DNA of 64,000 bases from Parvimonas sp. Lineage in GTDB: Bacteria > Bacillota > Clostridia > Tissierellales > Peptoniphilaceae. The stretch spans positions 14,137 through 78,136 of the forward strand of contig JALEHY010000007.1 of the NCBI GenBank assembly GCA_022770425.1, read 5' to 3'. The notes beneath the pieces were generated by a model. That model saw nothing but the letters and a program-made list of their open reading frames with translations, had not been told where the DNA came from and did no database searches. The position numbers and the translations under genes are program-made. This document shows, in pieces, positions 9,866-19,099 of the stretch (positions are counted from its first letter, which is position 1; every line of letters begins with the position of its first letter).

Positions 9866-10516
9866 ATGAGACTGATTTTGTTAGGACCCCCAGGGGCTGG
9901 AAAAGGAACTCAAGCGACAAGTATCGTTAAGGAATATGGAATAACACATATTTCAACAGGAGATATTTTTAGACATAATATTAAAAATGAAACAGAACTT
10001 GGAAAAAAAGTAAAGGCTTATTTGGATAACGGACAATTAGTTCCGGATGAACTTACTATTGATTTAGTTTGGGACAGACTTTCCAAAGATGATTGTAAGA
10101 ACGGGTTTTTACTTGACGGATTTCCAAGAACTATAAATCAAGCTGAAGCTTTGCAAAAGGGTTTAGAAGAAAGAGGACTTAAATTAGATAGAGTTGTAAA
10201 CATTGATGTTGACAAGAATATCTTAGTAAAAAGACTTTCAGGAAGACGTGTTTGCAAAGATTGCGGAGAAACTTATCATATTGATAATAAGCCGACAGCA
10301 AAAGAAGGAATTTGTGATAATTGTTCCGGAGAAGTTATTCAAAGAGCGGACGATAACGAAAAAACTGTTTTAGACCGTATAGAAGTTTATGAAAAACAAA
10401 CTTTTCCTTTAATAGATTTTTATACAAATTTGAATTTGATTTTAACTGTTGATGGTACTTTACCTATTGAGGACGTCTTTTCACAAATTAAGGAGTCTCT
10501 TTCTACAAATGTTTAA
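9866..10516 (+). CDS. adk: Adenylate kinase, zinc-binding LID type
   Basis: A 216-residue enzyme that interconverts ATP + AMP and 2 ADP. It has the P-loop GPPGAGKGT (residues 7-15), the AMP-binding FLLDGFPRT (81-89), and a long LID domain with Cys130, Cys133, Cys150 and Cys153, the four-Cys zinc site typical of Gram-positive adenylate kinases. It follows secY after 16 bases, as in most Firmicutes. The methionine aminopeptidase gene that normally follows is missing. Confidence 0.97.
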   Translation: MRLILLGPPGAGKGTQATSIVKEYGITHISTGDIFRHNIKNETELGKKVKAYLDNGQLVPDELTIDLVWDRLSKDDCKNGFLLDGFPRTINQAEALQKGLEERGLKLDRVVNIDVDKNILVKRLSGRRVCKDCGETYHIDNKPTAKEGICDNCSGEVIQRADDNEKTVLDRIEVYEKQTFPLIDFYTNLNLILTVDGTLPIEDVFSQIKESLSTNV

Positions 10517-10535
10517 CATTTTGGAGAGTAGTACT

Positions 10536-10817
10536 ATGGATCTAAATTTTGATTTTAAAGTAGGTCAGGTTGTAAAATCACTTAAGGGCCGTGACAAGGG
10601 CGAAGTAATGATCGTAGTTGAGGTAATAAATTCGTCATTAGTTAAAGTTGCTAATGGAAGAAACAGACCTCTTTCTAAACCTAAACTTAAAAAGTCAAAG
10701 CATTTGCAAATTTATAACGACGTGCTTAAAGATTTTAGTTTAAATCCATTATCATTTAATGATTCGAATTTGAGAAAATTATTAAAATCATATATAGAAG
10801 ATAATGTAGAAAAATAG
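10536..10817 (+). CDS. KOW-domain RNA-binding protein (L14e/L27e-like)
   Basis: A 93-residue basic protein. The N-terminal part (FKVGQVVKSLKGRDKGEVMIVVEV) is a KOW motif like those of archaeal/eukaryotic L14e and of the small Clostridial proteins encoded beside infA. A reading from 10449 would overlap adk by 68 bases; the ATG at 10536 has TTGGAGAG at 10521-10528 and is preferred. The function is not established; presumed ribosome-associated from its position between adk and infA. Confidence 0.85.
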   Translation: MDLNFDFKVGQVVKSLKGRDKGEVMIVVEVINSSLVKVANGRNRPLSKPKLKKSKHLQIYNDVLKDFSLNPLSFNDSNLRKLLKSYIEDNVEK

Positions 10818-10829
10818 GAGGTTCTTTAA

Positions 10830-11048
10830 ATGTCCAAAAAGGATGTTATAGAAGTTGAAGGGACTGTAATTGATGCGATGCCAAATACTATATTCAAGGT
10901 AAAACTTGTTAATGGTCATGAGATAACAGCCCATATATCAGGAAAATTAAGAATGAATTATATAAGAATTCTTCCGGGAGATAAGGTGTTGGTAGAATTA
11001 TCACCTTATGATTTAACAAAGGGAAGAATAACTTGGCGAAACAAGTAG
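10830..11048 (+). CDS. infA: Translation initiation factor IF-1
   Basis: A 72-residue OB-fold protein, the standard IF-1 length ([20 protein letters not shown]... ending ITWRNK). It binds the 30S A site and helps IF-2 and IF-3. Located 12 bases after the KOW protein and just before rpmJ. Confidence 0.97.
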   Translation: MSKKDVIEVEGTVIDAMPNTIFKVKLVNGHEITAHISGKLRMNYIRILPGDKVLVELSPYDLTKGRITWRNK

Positions 11049-11064
11049 CATAGGAGGGACTTAA

Positions 11065-11178
11065 ATGAAAGTAAGACCATCAGTAAAAAAAATGTGCGAA
11101 AAATGTAAAATCATCAGAAGAAAAGGTAGAGTAATGGTGATTTGTGAAAATCCAAAGCACAAACAAAAACAAGGTTAA
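11065..11178 (+). CDS. rpmJ: 50S ribosomal protein L36
   Basis: A 37-codon gene: [21 protein letters not shown]... with the zinc ligand pattern CxxC, then Cys and His (ICENPKH). This is the zinc-containing form, in contrast with the zinc-free S14 of the same cluster. ATAGGAGGG lies upstream. Confidence 0.95.
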   Translation: MKVRPSVKKMCEKCKIIRRKGRVMVICENPKHKQKQG

Positions 11179-11199
11179 TAGATGGAGGTGTAGGTAGCA

Positions 11200-11562
11200 G
11201 TGAGAATTGTAGGTGTAGACTTACCAAGAGAAAAAAGAGTAGAAATTGGTTTAACTTATATTTACGGTATAGGTAGAAAAACTTCAAATGATATTCTTAA
11301 AAGTGCCGGAATTAATCCAGACACAAGAGTTAAAGATTTAACTGAAGCTGATGCTGCTCTAATAAGAGCTGAGATAGATAAATATCTTGTTGAAGGTGAT
11401 TTACGTAGAGAAATCGCTATGAACATTAAAAGATTAAGAGAAATAAACTGTTACAGAGGAATAAGACATAGAAGAGGATTACCTGTAAGAGGACAAAATA
11501 CTAAAAATAATGCCAGAACAAGAAAAGGTCCAAAGAAAATTTCTGGTAAAAAAGGTAAATAA
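11200..11562 (+). CDS. rpsM: 30S ribosomal protein S13
   Basis: A 120-residue S13 ([25 protein letters not shown]) with the basic C-terminal tail [22 protein letters not shown] that touches P-site tRNA. The start codon is GTG, with ATGGAGGTG nine bases upstream. Confidence 0.97.
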   Translation: MRIVGVDLPREKRVEIGLTYIYGIGRKTSNDILKSAGINPDTRVKDLTEADAALIRAEIDKYLVEGDLRREIAMNIKRLREINCYRGIRHRRGLPVRGQNTKNNARTRKGPKKISGKKGK

Positions 11563-11575
11563 GGAGGGGATTTAA

Positions 11576-11971
11576 TTGGCAGTTAAGAAACAAAAAGCTC
11601 GTGTAAAAAGAAGAGAGCGTAAAAATATTGAAAAAGGACAAGCACATATAGTTTCTTCTTTTAATAACACTATGGTAACACTTAGCGACTTAAACGGAAA
11701 TGTAATTTCTTGGGCAAGTGCCGGACAATTAGGTTTCAGAGGTTCAAGAAAATCAACTCCGTTTGCTGCACAACAAGCTGCTGAAGAAGCTGCTAAAAAA
11801 GCAATGGAACATGGATTAAAAGTTGTTGAGGTTTATGTAAAAGGACCTGGATCAGGTAGAGAAGCTGCGATTAGATCTTTGCAAGCTACCGGATTAGAAG
11901 TTAGTTTAATTAAAGACGTTACTCCAATTCCGCACAATGGTTGTAGACCACCAAAGAGAAGAAGAGTGTAA
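11576..11971 (+). CDS. rpsK: 30S ribosomal protein S11
   Basis: A 131-residue S11 with conserved [18 protein letters not shown] and the end [18 protein letters not shown], part of the platform near the E site. The start codon is TTG, preceded by AAGGAGGGG. An 84-base gap without a terminator follows before rpoA; rpsD is not here but at 46413. Confidence 0.97.
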   Translation: MAVKKQKARVKRRERKNIEKGQAHIVSSFNNTMVTLSDLNGNVISWASAGQLGFRGSRKSTPFAAQQAAEEAAKKAMEHGLKVVEVYVKGPGSGREAAIRSLQATGLEVSLIKDVTPIPHNGCRPPKRRRV

Positions 11972-12055
11972 TAACTTTTAGATTTTAAATATTGGATAAG
12001 AATATTTATAGTATTTAAGAGTTTCAATGAAATTAGACTAAGGAGGATAAAGTCT

Positions 12056-12997
12056 ATGACAGAAGAATTAAATACAAGTATTGAAGTTTTAGATATAGAC
12101 CTTGATAAAAATTATGGTAAATTTGCTATAATGCCTCTTGACAGAGGTTATGGAACTACACTTGGTAATTCTCTTAGAAGAGTTCTTTTGGGTTCTCTTC
12201 CGGGTTCTGCCATTGCAACTGTAAAGATTGATGGTATAGGACATGAATTTACTACAATTAAAGGTTCAATAGTTGACGTACCTGAGCTTTTAATAAATAT
12301 TAAAGGTATTGCCTTAAAGAAATTTAACACAGAACCGGTTGTTTTGGAACTTAATGTTAAAGGACCTAAGGTGGTAACTGCAGGAGATATATCTGAAAAT
12401 CAAGTTGTTGAAATAGCTAATAAAGACCATTATATTACTACTCTTAACGAAGAAGGAGAAATTAGAATGGATCTTTTGGTATTAAACGGTAAGGGTTACA
12501 GAGTGAGTGATTTTAATAAAGAGTATTGCGATATTAATGCAATAGCTGTTGATTCTTCTTTCTCACCTGTAAAAAAAGTAAACTTTACTGTCGGAAATAC
12601 CAGAGTTGGACAAAGTATAGATTTTGATAAATTAGAAATTGAAGTTTGGACAAATGGAACTATTACTCCTCAGGAAGCTCTTTCAACAGGAGCCGGTATA
12701 TTTATGGACTATTTGAGTCTGTTTAGAGAGTTACCGGATATAAATCTTGATGATTCAACTGCAAAAAACGGTAAAAATTTAGATTCAAATTCTATTATGT
12801 CTAAAACAGTAGAAGAATTAGATTTATCCCTTAGAAGCTTCAACTGCCTTAAGAGGTCAAATTTGAATACGGTAAGAGATATTGTTTCAAAAGATGTTGA
12901 GGAACTAAAGAAAATTAAAAACTTTGGTAAAAAATCTGTACAAGAAGTAATAGACAAAATACATGAATTAGGTCTAAAATTTTTAGATGAAGAATAA
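12056..12997 (+). CDS. rpoA: RNA polymerase subunit alpha
   Basis: A 313-residue alpha subunit. Residues 1 to about 230 form the assembly domain ([24 protein letters not shown]), and residues 245-310 the C-terminal domain with helix-hairpin-helix ([28 protein letters not shown]) that touches UP elements and activators. AAGGAGGAT precedes the ATG. Usual place between S11 and L17. Confidence 0.98.
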   Translation: MTEELNTSIEVLDIDLDKNYGKFAIMPLDRGYGTTLGNSLRRVLLGSLPGSAIATVKIDGIGHEFTTIKGSIVDVPELLINIKGIALKKFNTEPVVLELNVKGPKVVTAGDISENQVVEIANKDHYITTLNEEGEIRMDLLVLNGKGYRVSDFNKEYCDINAIAVDSSFSPVKKVNFTVGNTRVGQSIDFDKLEIEVWTNGTITPQEALSTGAGIFMDYLSLFRELPDINLDDSTAKNGKNLDSNSIMSKTVEELDLSLRSFNCLKRSNLNTVRDIVSKDVEELKKIKNFGKKSVQEVIDKIHELGLKFLDEE

Positions 12998-13023
12998 AAC
13001 TGGTAAAAAGAGGAGGTAATACT

Positions 13024-13368
13024 TTGGCTAATTTAAGAAAACTTGGACGTAGAGCTGACCATAGAAATGCTATGCTTAGAAATCAAGTTCAATCACTTTT
13101 TGAAAACGGTAAGATTGAAACTACGTTAACAAGAGCAAAAGAAACAAGAAGAGTAGCTGAAAAAATGATAACTCTTGGTAAAAAAGGCGATCTTCACTCA
13201 AGAAGACAAGCATTAGCTTATATTTACAAGACAGAAACAGTTCATAAGCTATTTGAAGAAATTGCTCCACTTTATAAAGAAAGAAACGGTGGATATACAA
13301 GAATATTAAAGCTTGGACCAAGACAAGGGGACGCAGCTGAAATGGCAATTTTAGAGTTAGTAAAATAA
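13024..13368 (+). CDS. rplQ: 50S ribosomal protein L17
   Basis: A 114-residue L17 ([21 protein letters not shown]). The start codon is TTG with GAGGAGG upstream. It is the last gene of the run; a strong terminator follows. Confidence 0.97.
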   Translation: MANLRKLGRRADHRNAMLRNQVQSLFENGKIETTLTRAKETRRVAEKMITLGKKGDLHSRRQALAYIYKTETVHKLFEEIAPLYKERNGGYTRILKLGPRQGDAAEMAILELVK

Positions 13369-13399
13369 TTGATATAAATTTTATCATGATAAAATTTGA

Positions 13400-13427
13400 A
13401 AAGCACTGTTGTTACAGTGCTTTTTTT
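13400..13427 (+). terminator. Terminator of the ribosomal protein operon
   Basis: Nine-base stem AAAGCACTG / CAGTGCTTT with a six-base loop, followed by a T run. It lies 32 bases after rplQ and ends the cluster. Confidence 0.9.
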
Positions 13428-13524
13428 GTGTCTTTATACAAGTATAAGGTTTTCTTATTTTGTTTATAGAAAAAAATTATTTAAAAAAATCACTTAAATA
13501 CTGTACTTTTTATTGATTTTCTGA

Positions 13525-13530
13525 TATAAT
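13525..13530 (+). promoter_or_regulatory. -10 box upstream of the HPr-like gene
   Basis: TATAAT at 13525-13530; the -35 region 17 bases upstream (13502-13507, TGTACT) is poor. The gene's ribosome binding site AAAGGAGG follows. Confidence 0.5.
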
Positions 13531-13559
13531 GGATTTAAGTTTTAAAGGAGGTTTCTACG

Positions 13560-13832
13560 ATGAAGGAAAAGGTTATTGTTAAAGGAAAGATAGGTCTTAA
13601 TGCAAGGCCTGCGTCAATGTTTTTAAGACTTTCTGTAAAATTTAAATCTGATGTAATGTTGATTAAAGACGGAAATTTTTACAATGGAAAAAGTATTTTA
13701 AGTATTTTGTCTATGGGAGCCGTAAACGGTGATGAAATTGAGATAGAAGTTTTGGGAGAAGATGAAGAAGAAGCAATAAAAAAATTGGTTGAATTTTTTG
13801 AATCCGATTTAGAAGAGAGATACACCATTTAA
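13560..13832 (+). CDS. HPr-like protein with Asn in place of the active His (Crh-like)
   Basis: A 90-residue protein of the HPr fold (PTS phosphocarrier family). The active-site segment of HPr, GIHARPA, reads GLNARPAS here: Asn14 (codon AAT) replaces the His phosphorylated by enzyme I. The regulatory Ser is kept (Ser45 in NGKSILSILSMG, matching Ser46 of HPr). Bacillus Crh has the same layout with Gln in place of His and acts only as a CcpA co-regulator after Ser phosphorylation by HPrK. By that parallel this protein cannot carry PTS phosphate and is more likely regulatory; this is inference. It has its own promoter and no PTS neighbours. Confidence 0.85.
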   Translation: MKEKVIVKGKIGLNARPASMFLRLSVKFKSDVMLIKDGNFYNGKSILSILSMGAVNGDEIEIEVLGEDEEEAIKKLVEFFESDLEERYTI

Positions 13833-14131
13833 TGATAAGTCAAAATTTTACAGCGGTTATTTTTCATATATTTCATATATAGTATAGAATATTTGAGTTG
13901 GAAATTTAAATGTAGAAAGTTTTGTGTTACTTATTTTGATGATTTTTATTTAAGAGTTTTGACAATTTAAAAATATTCTTGCCCTTCGGCAGATAGGGAT
14001 AATAAATTCGTGAGAAAATTTTTTAATGATGTAAGTAATTGAAAAATTCATATTTTTTATAGATGAAAGAAAGAGAACAGTCATTATACTCTAAATAATA
14101 TTACAATGTTGTAAAGTAATAGATGAATGTA
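13833..14131 (+). other. Intergenic stretch without a gene, possible untranslated RNA
   Basis: No open frame of note. It has a small GC-rich hairpin, TGCC-CTTC-GGCA at 13980-13991, in otherwise AT-rich DNA, and is closed by the terminator at 14132-14162. The terminator is too far from the HPr-like gene to be its ordinary one, so a long 3' UTR or a small RNA is possible. Confidence 0.35.
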
Positions 14132-14162
14132 AAAAAAGTGATGTTAAAGTCACTTTTTTTTT
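14132..14162 (+). terminator. Rho-independent terminator
   Basis: Stem AAAAAAGTGA / TCACTTTTTT with an eight-base loop followed by T residues, 300 bases after the HPr-like gene and 20 bases before the next promoter. Confidence 0.8.
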
Positions 14163-14182
14163 GATTTTTTTTGCTTAAATAC

Positions 14183-14213
14183 TTGACAAAATATATATAT
14201 ATATATATATAAT
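14183..14213 (+). promoter_or_regulatory. Promoter with an AT dinucleotide repeat in the spacer
   Basis: TTGACA at 14183-14188; the spacer is ten AT units (14191-14210) running into TATAAT at 14208-14213, 19 bases from the -35. Slippage of the repeat would change the spacing by two bases at a time, which is how some surface-protein genes switch on and off. TATATA at 14206 would give a 17-base spacer. Confidence 0.75.
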
Positions 14214-14249
14214 TGTATATGAAAGTTAGATGTGAAGGGAGAATTTAAT

Positions 14250-15608
14250 ATGAAAAGAAGTAAAAAAATATTAGCTCTTTCTCTTACAACTGCATTATTA
14301 GTAGGTGGAGCTCACTCAGCATTCGCCGCAAGATTGGATTCAACATCTTTAAAAGCATTTGATAATGTTAATTTTAAGGCATTAACTGATTCTCAAAGAG
14401 AAAATATGTTAGCTGAATTAGTTGACTTATTAAACAGTGCTAATCTTGATATAAAGGATGCAAGAGTAAAGTTGGCTAATGCAGAAAAAGCTTTCGCAGA
14501 TGCAAAAGCTAAAGATGTAAAAGCTAAAGAAGAATTGGCTAAATTAGAAGCACAATTAAATAAAGCAAAAGAAAACTTAAAAGTAAAAGAAGAAGCAAAT
14601 AAGGCTGCAAAAGCTGCATTGGATAAGCTTACAAAAGAATATGAAGCTGCTAAAAAAGCTAATGATAAAGCTAAGACTGATGCAATAAATACAGCAAATA
14701 AGAAATATGAATCAACTGTAAAAGCAACTGATACAAAGATTGCTGATATTACTGCAAGTTTAGCTCAAGCTGAAGCTGAATTAGCTGCTGCACAAGGTGC
14801 TAAACCTGAAATTAAAGCTGCTGCTCAAGCTAAAGTTGATGAACTAAAAGCAAATTTATCTAAAGAAAAAAGTGCTGCACCTGCTGTAAAAGCAAAAGCA
14901 CTTGAAGAAAAAGATTTAGCTGTTAAAACAGCAGAATTTACTCACAAGGCAAAAGCTGATGAAATTGAATTTATTTATGTAGCAAATGATAACTACAAAG
15001 AAGAAGGAAAAATTCCTGCAGCTAAGAAAGTTGCTGAAAAGGCAGCTGCTGAACTTGCTGCTGCAAAAGCAGAAGTTGAAAAATTAAATCCATTAGTTGA
15101 AGCTGCAAAAGCTGCAGTTAAACAAGCTGAATCTCAACTTGAAATTAAGAAAATGTCATTACTTAGTGCACAAAATGAATTAGCAACTGCTAATTACAAT
15201 AAAATGGTTGTTTCAAAGAAAATAAAAGAAATCAGCTCAGGTGATGGATATACAACAGCTAAAGATCAACTTAAACTTAGCGATGAAGAAAAAGAAGCAT
15301 TAGCTGAAATCGAAAAAGAAAGTATTGAATCTTTAGACAAACAAGTTAAAGATGCTAAAGAAAAGAAAGATCAATTTGAAGCATCTATAGAAGAACAAAA
15401 AGGCAAATTGAACGAATCTGGACTTAAAGAAGAAGAAACTGAAGTTGCAGTAGTAGAAGATACTAAGGAAGATACTAAGAAAGATGTTAAGAAGAAAGAA
15501 TTAACAACTTCATCATCTATGCCAAAAACAGGTATTGCTGCTACTTCATTGTCAGTATTAGCTACTATTTCCGGAATAGGCGCTTATATTTTCAAAAAAA
15601 GAAGATAA
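14250..15608 (+). CDS. Sortase-anchored Ala/Lys-rich coiled-coil surface protein
   Basis: A 452-residue secreted protein. Residues 1 to about 26 are a signal peptide (KRSKKILALSLTTALLVGG...AFA). Most of the rest is charged heptad-like coiled coil rich in Ala, Lys and Glu (about residues 50-400), resembling M-like and SbsA-like surface fibres. The tail has MPKTG at 424-428, a hydrophobic stretch and KKRR: an LPXTG-type sorting signal with Met for Leu. The ATG at 14250 has GAAGGGAGA upstream; the in-frame GTG at 14232 lies before it. A function cannot be assigned; binding of a host ligand is a guess. Expression may vary through the repeat in its promoter. Confidence 0.85.
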   Translation: MKRSKKILALSLTTALLVGGAHSAFAARLDSTSLKAFDNVNFKALTDSQRENMLAELVDLLNSANLDIKDARVKLANAEKAFADAKAKDVKAKEELAKLEAQLNKAKENLKVKEEANKAAKAALDKLTKEYEAAKKANDKAKTDAINTANKKYESTVKATDTKIADITASLAQAEAELAAAQGAKPEIKAAAQAKVDELKANLSKEKSAAPAVKAKALEEKDLAVKTAEFTHKAKADEIEFIYVANDNYKEEGKIPAAKKVAEKAAAELAAAKAEVEKLNPLVEAAKAAVKQAESQLEIKKMSLLSAQNELATANYNKMVVSKKIKEISSGDGYTTAKDQLKLSDEEKEALAEIEKESIESLDKQVKDAKEKKDQFEASIEEQKGKLNESGLKEEETEVAVVEDTKEDTKKDVKKKELTTSSSMPKTGIAATSLSVLATISGIGAYIFKKRR

Positions 15609-15675
15609 TTTAAAAAAGTTATCGTATGTACGATTTTATAGTAAAAATTAATTAATTTATAAATTCTAACTTTCA

Positions 15676-15702
15676 ATAAAAGACCCGTAAGGGTTTTTTT
15701 AT
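15676..15702 (+). terminator. Terminator of the coiled-coil protein gene
   Basis: Stem ACCC-GTAA-GGGT (15683-15694), extended by A-T and G-T pairs into the flanking A and T runs. Confidence 0.7.
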
Positions 15703-16229
15703 TTTATATGTTTATAAAATATTACCGATCTGTCATTATTTTACATAATATTTTCTGAAATTAAAGTTTTTTAAAACATAATTGGTTACAAATTTTATTT
15801 TTAATATAATCTTCTTAAAAGAAAATATTTTTTAGTAAATAAAAAATTTATAAGGATATGATTATAAAAAATGTTAAAAGACATCGACCTGTCTTTTAAG
15901 TTTAATTTTTTATTTTTCTTTAAAATTTCTGTAAGGAAAAAGAAACTGTACCCGATAACGATTAAGAAATAATATACTAATGAAAATAAATAGAAAGCTG
16001 AAGAAAAACATAAGGTTAAAGATAAATAAGGCAATGTTTTTTGTATTTCTGCAAAAGAAGGAATAATACATATGTATAAACTTGAAAATAATAAACTTAT
16101 ATTTCAAATAAAACAAAATTTGTTAATGTAAACGGTAATGAAGTAAGCTTAAAAAGGGGTTAAATTTTGACAAGTTAGTATTTGATATTATACATAAAAG
16201 TATTTTAAAAATTTAAATTAATTAAAAAG
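15703..16229 (+). other. Long intergenic region with promoter-like and hairpin elements
   Basis: No convincing gene on either strand; the short frames lack ribosome binding sites and recognisable products. A promoter-like pair TTGGTT (15782-15787), 17 bases, TATAAT (15805-15810) is followed by a perfect nine-base hairpin TTAAAAGAC / GTCTTTTAA (15874-15899) and T-rich DNA, the layout of a small RNA of about 85-95 bases. A second pair, TTGACA (16167-16172), 16 bases, TATACA (16189-16194), points at the gcvPB terminator. Confidence 0.4.
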
Positions 16230-16269
16230 AAAATCACCTTTAGGAGCATATACTCGTCAAGGTGATTTT
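16230..16269. terminator. Bidirectional terminator after gcvPB
   Basis: Eleven-base stem AAAATCACCTT / AAGGTGATTTT with an 18-base loop, A-rich on one side and T-rich on the other, so it can stop transcription from both strands. It is 7 bases from the gcvPB stop. Confidence 0.85.
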
Positions 16270-16275
16270 TTTAAT

Positions 16276-17724
16276 TTATTTTACATATTTTAAAATTAAT
16301 TCTTTAGCGGCTAATGTTTCATCAGGTCTTTTAATTTCTGTATTATGAGGCGCTTCATGAACTATTTCAGGGTTTGTTTCAGCTTCTTTAGCTATTTCTA
16401 TCATAGCTTTAGCAAAACCGTCTAAAGTTTCTTTTGATTCTGTTTCTGTAGGTTCAACCATTAATGATTCAGGAACTATTAATGGGAAGTAAACTGTTGG
16501 TGGGTGGTACCCTTTGTCAATCAGTCTTTTAGCAACATCAAGAGTAACTAAACCGTTTGGATTTTTAAGTCCTGCAAGAGCAAATTCGTGTTTGAATTTA
16601 ACGCCTTGTGGCAAGTTGTAATAGTCTTTTAATTGATTTGCTAAGTAATTTGAGTTAAGAACCGCAAAATCACTTGCTTTTTTAAGTCCATCTGAACCTA
16701 AAGCTAAAACATAAGCATAAGCTCTGACAAGAACACCAAAGTGTCCATAGAAGTCTTTTACTTTACCGATAGTCTTTGGAACATCGTAAGAGAATCTATA
16801 AAGTTCTCCATCTTTTATAACAATAGGAACAGGTAAAAATTCTTTTAAGAAATCTTTACATCCGACATATCCTGAACCGGGACCGCCACCTCCGTGAGGA
16901 GTTGAGAATGTTTTGTGAAGATTGTAGTGAATTGCATCAAATCCCATATCTCCTGGTCTAACATGTCCTAAGATTGCATTTGCATTTGCACCGTCATAGT
17001 ATAATAATCCGCCGGCTTCATGAACTATTTTTGCAATTTCTTTGATTTCACTTTCGAATAAACCTAAAGTATTTGGATTTGTAAGCATAAGTCCTGCTGT
17101 ATCTTCTCCAACGGCTGCTTTTAGTGCTTCTAAATCGACTAAACCATTTTCGCCTGATTTAATTTCGATAATTTTATATCCTGCCATAGATGCAGTTGCA
17201 GGGTTTGTGCCGTGAGCAGAGTCCGGAACTATGATTTTATTTCTTTGGAAATCGCCGTTATTTTCATGATATGCTTTGAAAATCATTATGGCAGTTATTT
17301 CTCCGTGAGCACCGGCAGCAGGTTGTAATGTACAAGCGTCCATACCTGAAGTTTCGTTTAGTGAATTTCCAAGTTCAAATAAAAGTTGAAGAGCACCTTG
17401 TGCATGACATTCACAAATATTTGGATGAAGTCCTGCAAATCCCGGAAGAGCTGCCATAGCATCATTTATTTTAGGATTGTATTTCATTGTACAAGAGCCT
17501 AATGGATAGAATCCTGTATCAACTCCGAAGTTTTTGTTTGAAAGATTTGTAAAATGTCTTACAACGTCAAATTCTGAAACTTCCGGTAAATCAACTTCTC
17601 CGTCATTTAATAAATCTGAAGGAATTAAGTTTTTGATACATACATCTTCAACGTCTAACTCAGGTAATCTATGACCGATTTTGCCCGGTTGTGATAATTC
17701 AAATATCAATTTATCGTATTTCAT
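16276..17724 (-). CDS. gcvPB: Glycine dehydrogenase (decarboxylating) subunit 2
   Basis: A 482-residue protein, the C-terminal half of the split glycine cleavage P-protein. It holds the PLP lysine, Lys271, in the context [18 protein letters not shown], and the PLP-binding DGANANA. With subunit 1 it decarboxylates glycine and passes the aminomethyl group to lipoyl-GcvH. A longer reading from 17793 would overlap gcvPA; the ATG at 17724 starts one base after the gcvPA stop with GGAGG upstream ([15 protein letters not shown]). Last gene of gcvT-gcvPA-gcvPB. No gcvH or lipoamide dehydrogenase gene is in the window. Confidence 0.96.
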   Translation of the reverse strand: MKYDKLIFELSQPGKIGHRLPELDVEDVCIKNLIPSDLLNDGEVDLPEVSEFDVVRHFTNLSNKNFGVDTGFYPLGSCTMKYNPKINDAMAALPGFAGLHPNICECHAQGALQLLFELGNSLNETSGMDACTLQPAAGAHGEITAIMIFKAYHENNGDFQRNKIIVPDSAHGTNPATASMAGYKIIEIKSGENGLVDLEALKAAVGEDTAGLMLTNPNTLGLFESEIKEIAKIVHEAGGLLYYDGANANAILGHVRPGDMGFDAIHYNLHKTFSTPHGGGGPGSGYVGCKDFLKEFLPVPIVIKDGELYRFSYDVPKTIGKVKDFYGHFGVLVRAYAYVLALGSDGLKKASDFAVLNSNYLANQLKDYYNLPQGVKFKHEFALAGLKNPNGLVTLDVAKRLIDKGYHPPTVYFPLIVPESLMVEPTETESKETLDGFAKAMIEIAKEAETNPEIVHEAPHNTEIKRPDETLAAKELILKYVK

Positions 17725-17725
17725 A

Positions 17726-19069
17726 TTATGCTTCCTCCAATACCTTACATAGTTTGTCGATTTCTTCTTTTGTACGTTTTTCAGTAACAGCAATCAACAT
17801 TACATTTTCAAATTCAGGATAGTATTTTCCAAGATCAAAACCACCGATTATTCCGTTTTCAAGTAATTTCTTATTTAATTCGCAAACAGGTTTACTGCAT
17901 TTGATTGCAAATTCTTTATAGAACGGAGCGTCAAACACTTTTTCAAATTTTCCTGTAGCTAAAAGTTTTTCATAAGCATAATGTGCTTTCTTTATACATT
18001 GTTTAGAAAGGTCTCTCAAACCTTGTTTTCCAAGTAATGACATATAGATAGTAGCTGTCAATGTATTAACACCTTGATTTGAACAAATGTTTGAAGTTGC
18101 TTTATCTCTTTTAATGTGTTGTTCTCTTGCGGCAAGAGTAAGAACCCAACATCTTTTTCCGTCTTTATCAACTGTTTGACCAACAAGTCTTCCCGGAATT
18201 TTTCTTAAAAACTCTTTATTAAAAGCCATATATCCAAGATATGGTCCACCAAATGATACAGGAACACCTAAAGTTTGAGCTTCACCTACTACAACATCAA
18301 CACCACAATCTGCAGGTTTTTTAAGTGTTGCAAGAGATGAAGGGTCAACAGCAGCTACTGAATAACATTTTTTAATGCTATGAGCTATTTCGGAAATTTT
18401 TGTCATATCTTCAATATTTCCGAAGAAGTTAGGACTTTGAACTAAAATCGCTGCGATTTCATCATTTAATTTTTTGTTTAAATCTTCTACACAAGTTACA
18501 CCGTTACATATCTCCACTTCTTCCATTTCTAAATGTTGAGCATGAAGATAAGTTTTTAAAACTTCTCTTGACCATGGAGCGATAGCTTTTGAAACCAAAA
18601 CTTTTTTCTTTTTAGCATGATGAGCTGTCATTATTGCAGCTTCAGCAAGAGCGGTACCCTGATCATATAAAGAAGCGTTTGAATATTCCATTCCTGTTAA
18701 ATTTGAAATCATAGTTTGAAATTCAAATATATATTGTAAAGTACCTTGGCTGATTTCCGGTTGGTATGGAGTGTAAGATGTTAAAAATTCACTTCTACCA
18801 ACAATTGTCGGTAATACTGCAGGGATATAATGGTCATAAGCGCCTGCGCCTAAAAAAGTAGGGTATTGACTTGAAGAGACATTTTTATTTGCCAATTCTG
18901 TAAGATAATTAAAAACTTCCATTTCACTTTTTGATTTAGGAATATTTAATTCTCTGTTAAGTTTTAAATCTTCGGGAATATCTGAAAAAAGGTCTTCAAC
19001 AGAATTTAACCCAAGACTTTCTAACATATCTTTTACATCTTTTTCTGTTAGAGAAAAATAAGGATACAT
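17726..19069 (-). CDS. gcvPA: Glycine dehydrogenase (decarboxylating) subunit 1
   Basis: A 447-residue protein, the N-terminal half of the split P-protein, starting [16 protein letters not shown] and carrying the family stretches [14 protein letters not shown] and [18 protein letters not shown]. It forms the alpha2beta2 enzyme with GcvPB. The split form is common in Firmicutes. AGGAGGT precedes the ATG; it lies 30 bases after gcvT and one base before gcvPB. Confidence 0.96.
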   Translation of the reverse strand: MYPYFSLTEKDVKDMLESLGLNSVEDLFSDIPEDLKLNRELNIPKSKSEMEVFNYLTELANKNVSSSQYPTFLGAGAYDHYIPAVLPTIVGRSEFLTSYTPYQPEISQGTLQYIFEFQTMISNLTGMEYSNASLYDQGTALAEAAIMTAHHAKKKKVLVSKAIAPWSREVLKTYLHAQHLEMEEVEICNGVTCVEDLNKKLNDEIAAILVQSPNFFGNIEDMTKISEIAHSIKKCYSVAAVDPSSLATLKKPADCGVDVVVGEAQTLGVPVSFGGPYLGYMAFNKEFLRKIPGRLVGQTVDKDGKRCWVLTLAAREQHIKRDKATSNICSNQGVNTLTATIYMSLLGKQGLRDLSKQCIKKAHYAYEKLLATGKFEKVFDAPFYKEFAIKCSKPVCELNKKLLENGIIGGFDLGKYYPEFENVMLIAVTEKRTKEEIDKLCKVLEEA

Positions 19070-19099
19070 ATATTTGCTACCTCCTAAATTATTTATTAA

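Noticed and set aside
15801..16116. Two overlapping minus-strand frames of 68-77 codons
   Set aside because: Phe/Tyr/Lys-rich low-complexity products, no ribosome binding site, no family resemblance; the region is better described as intergenic.
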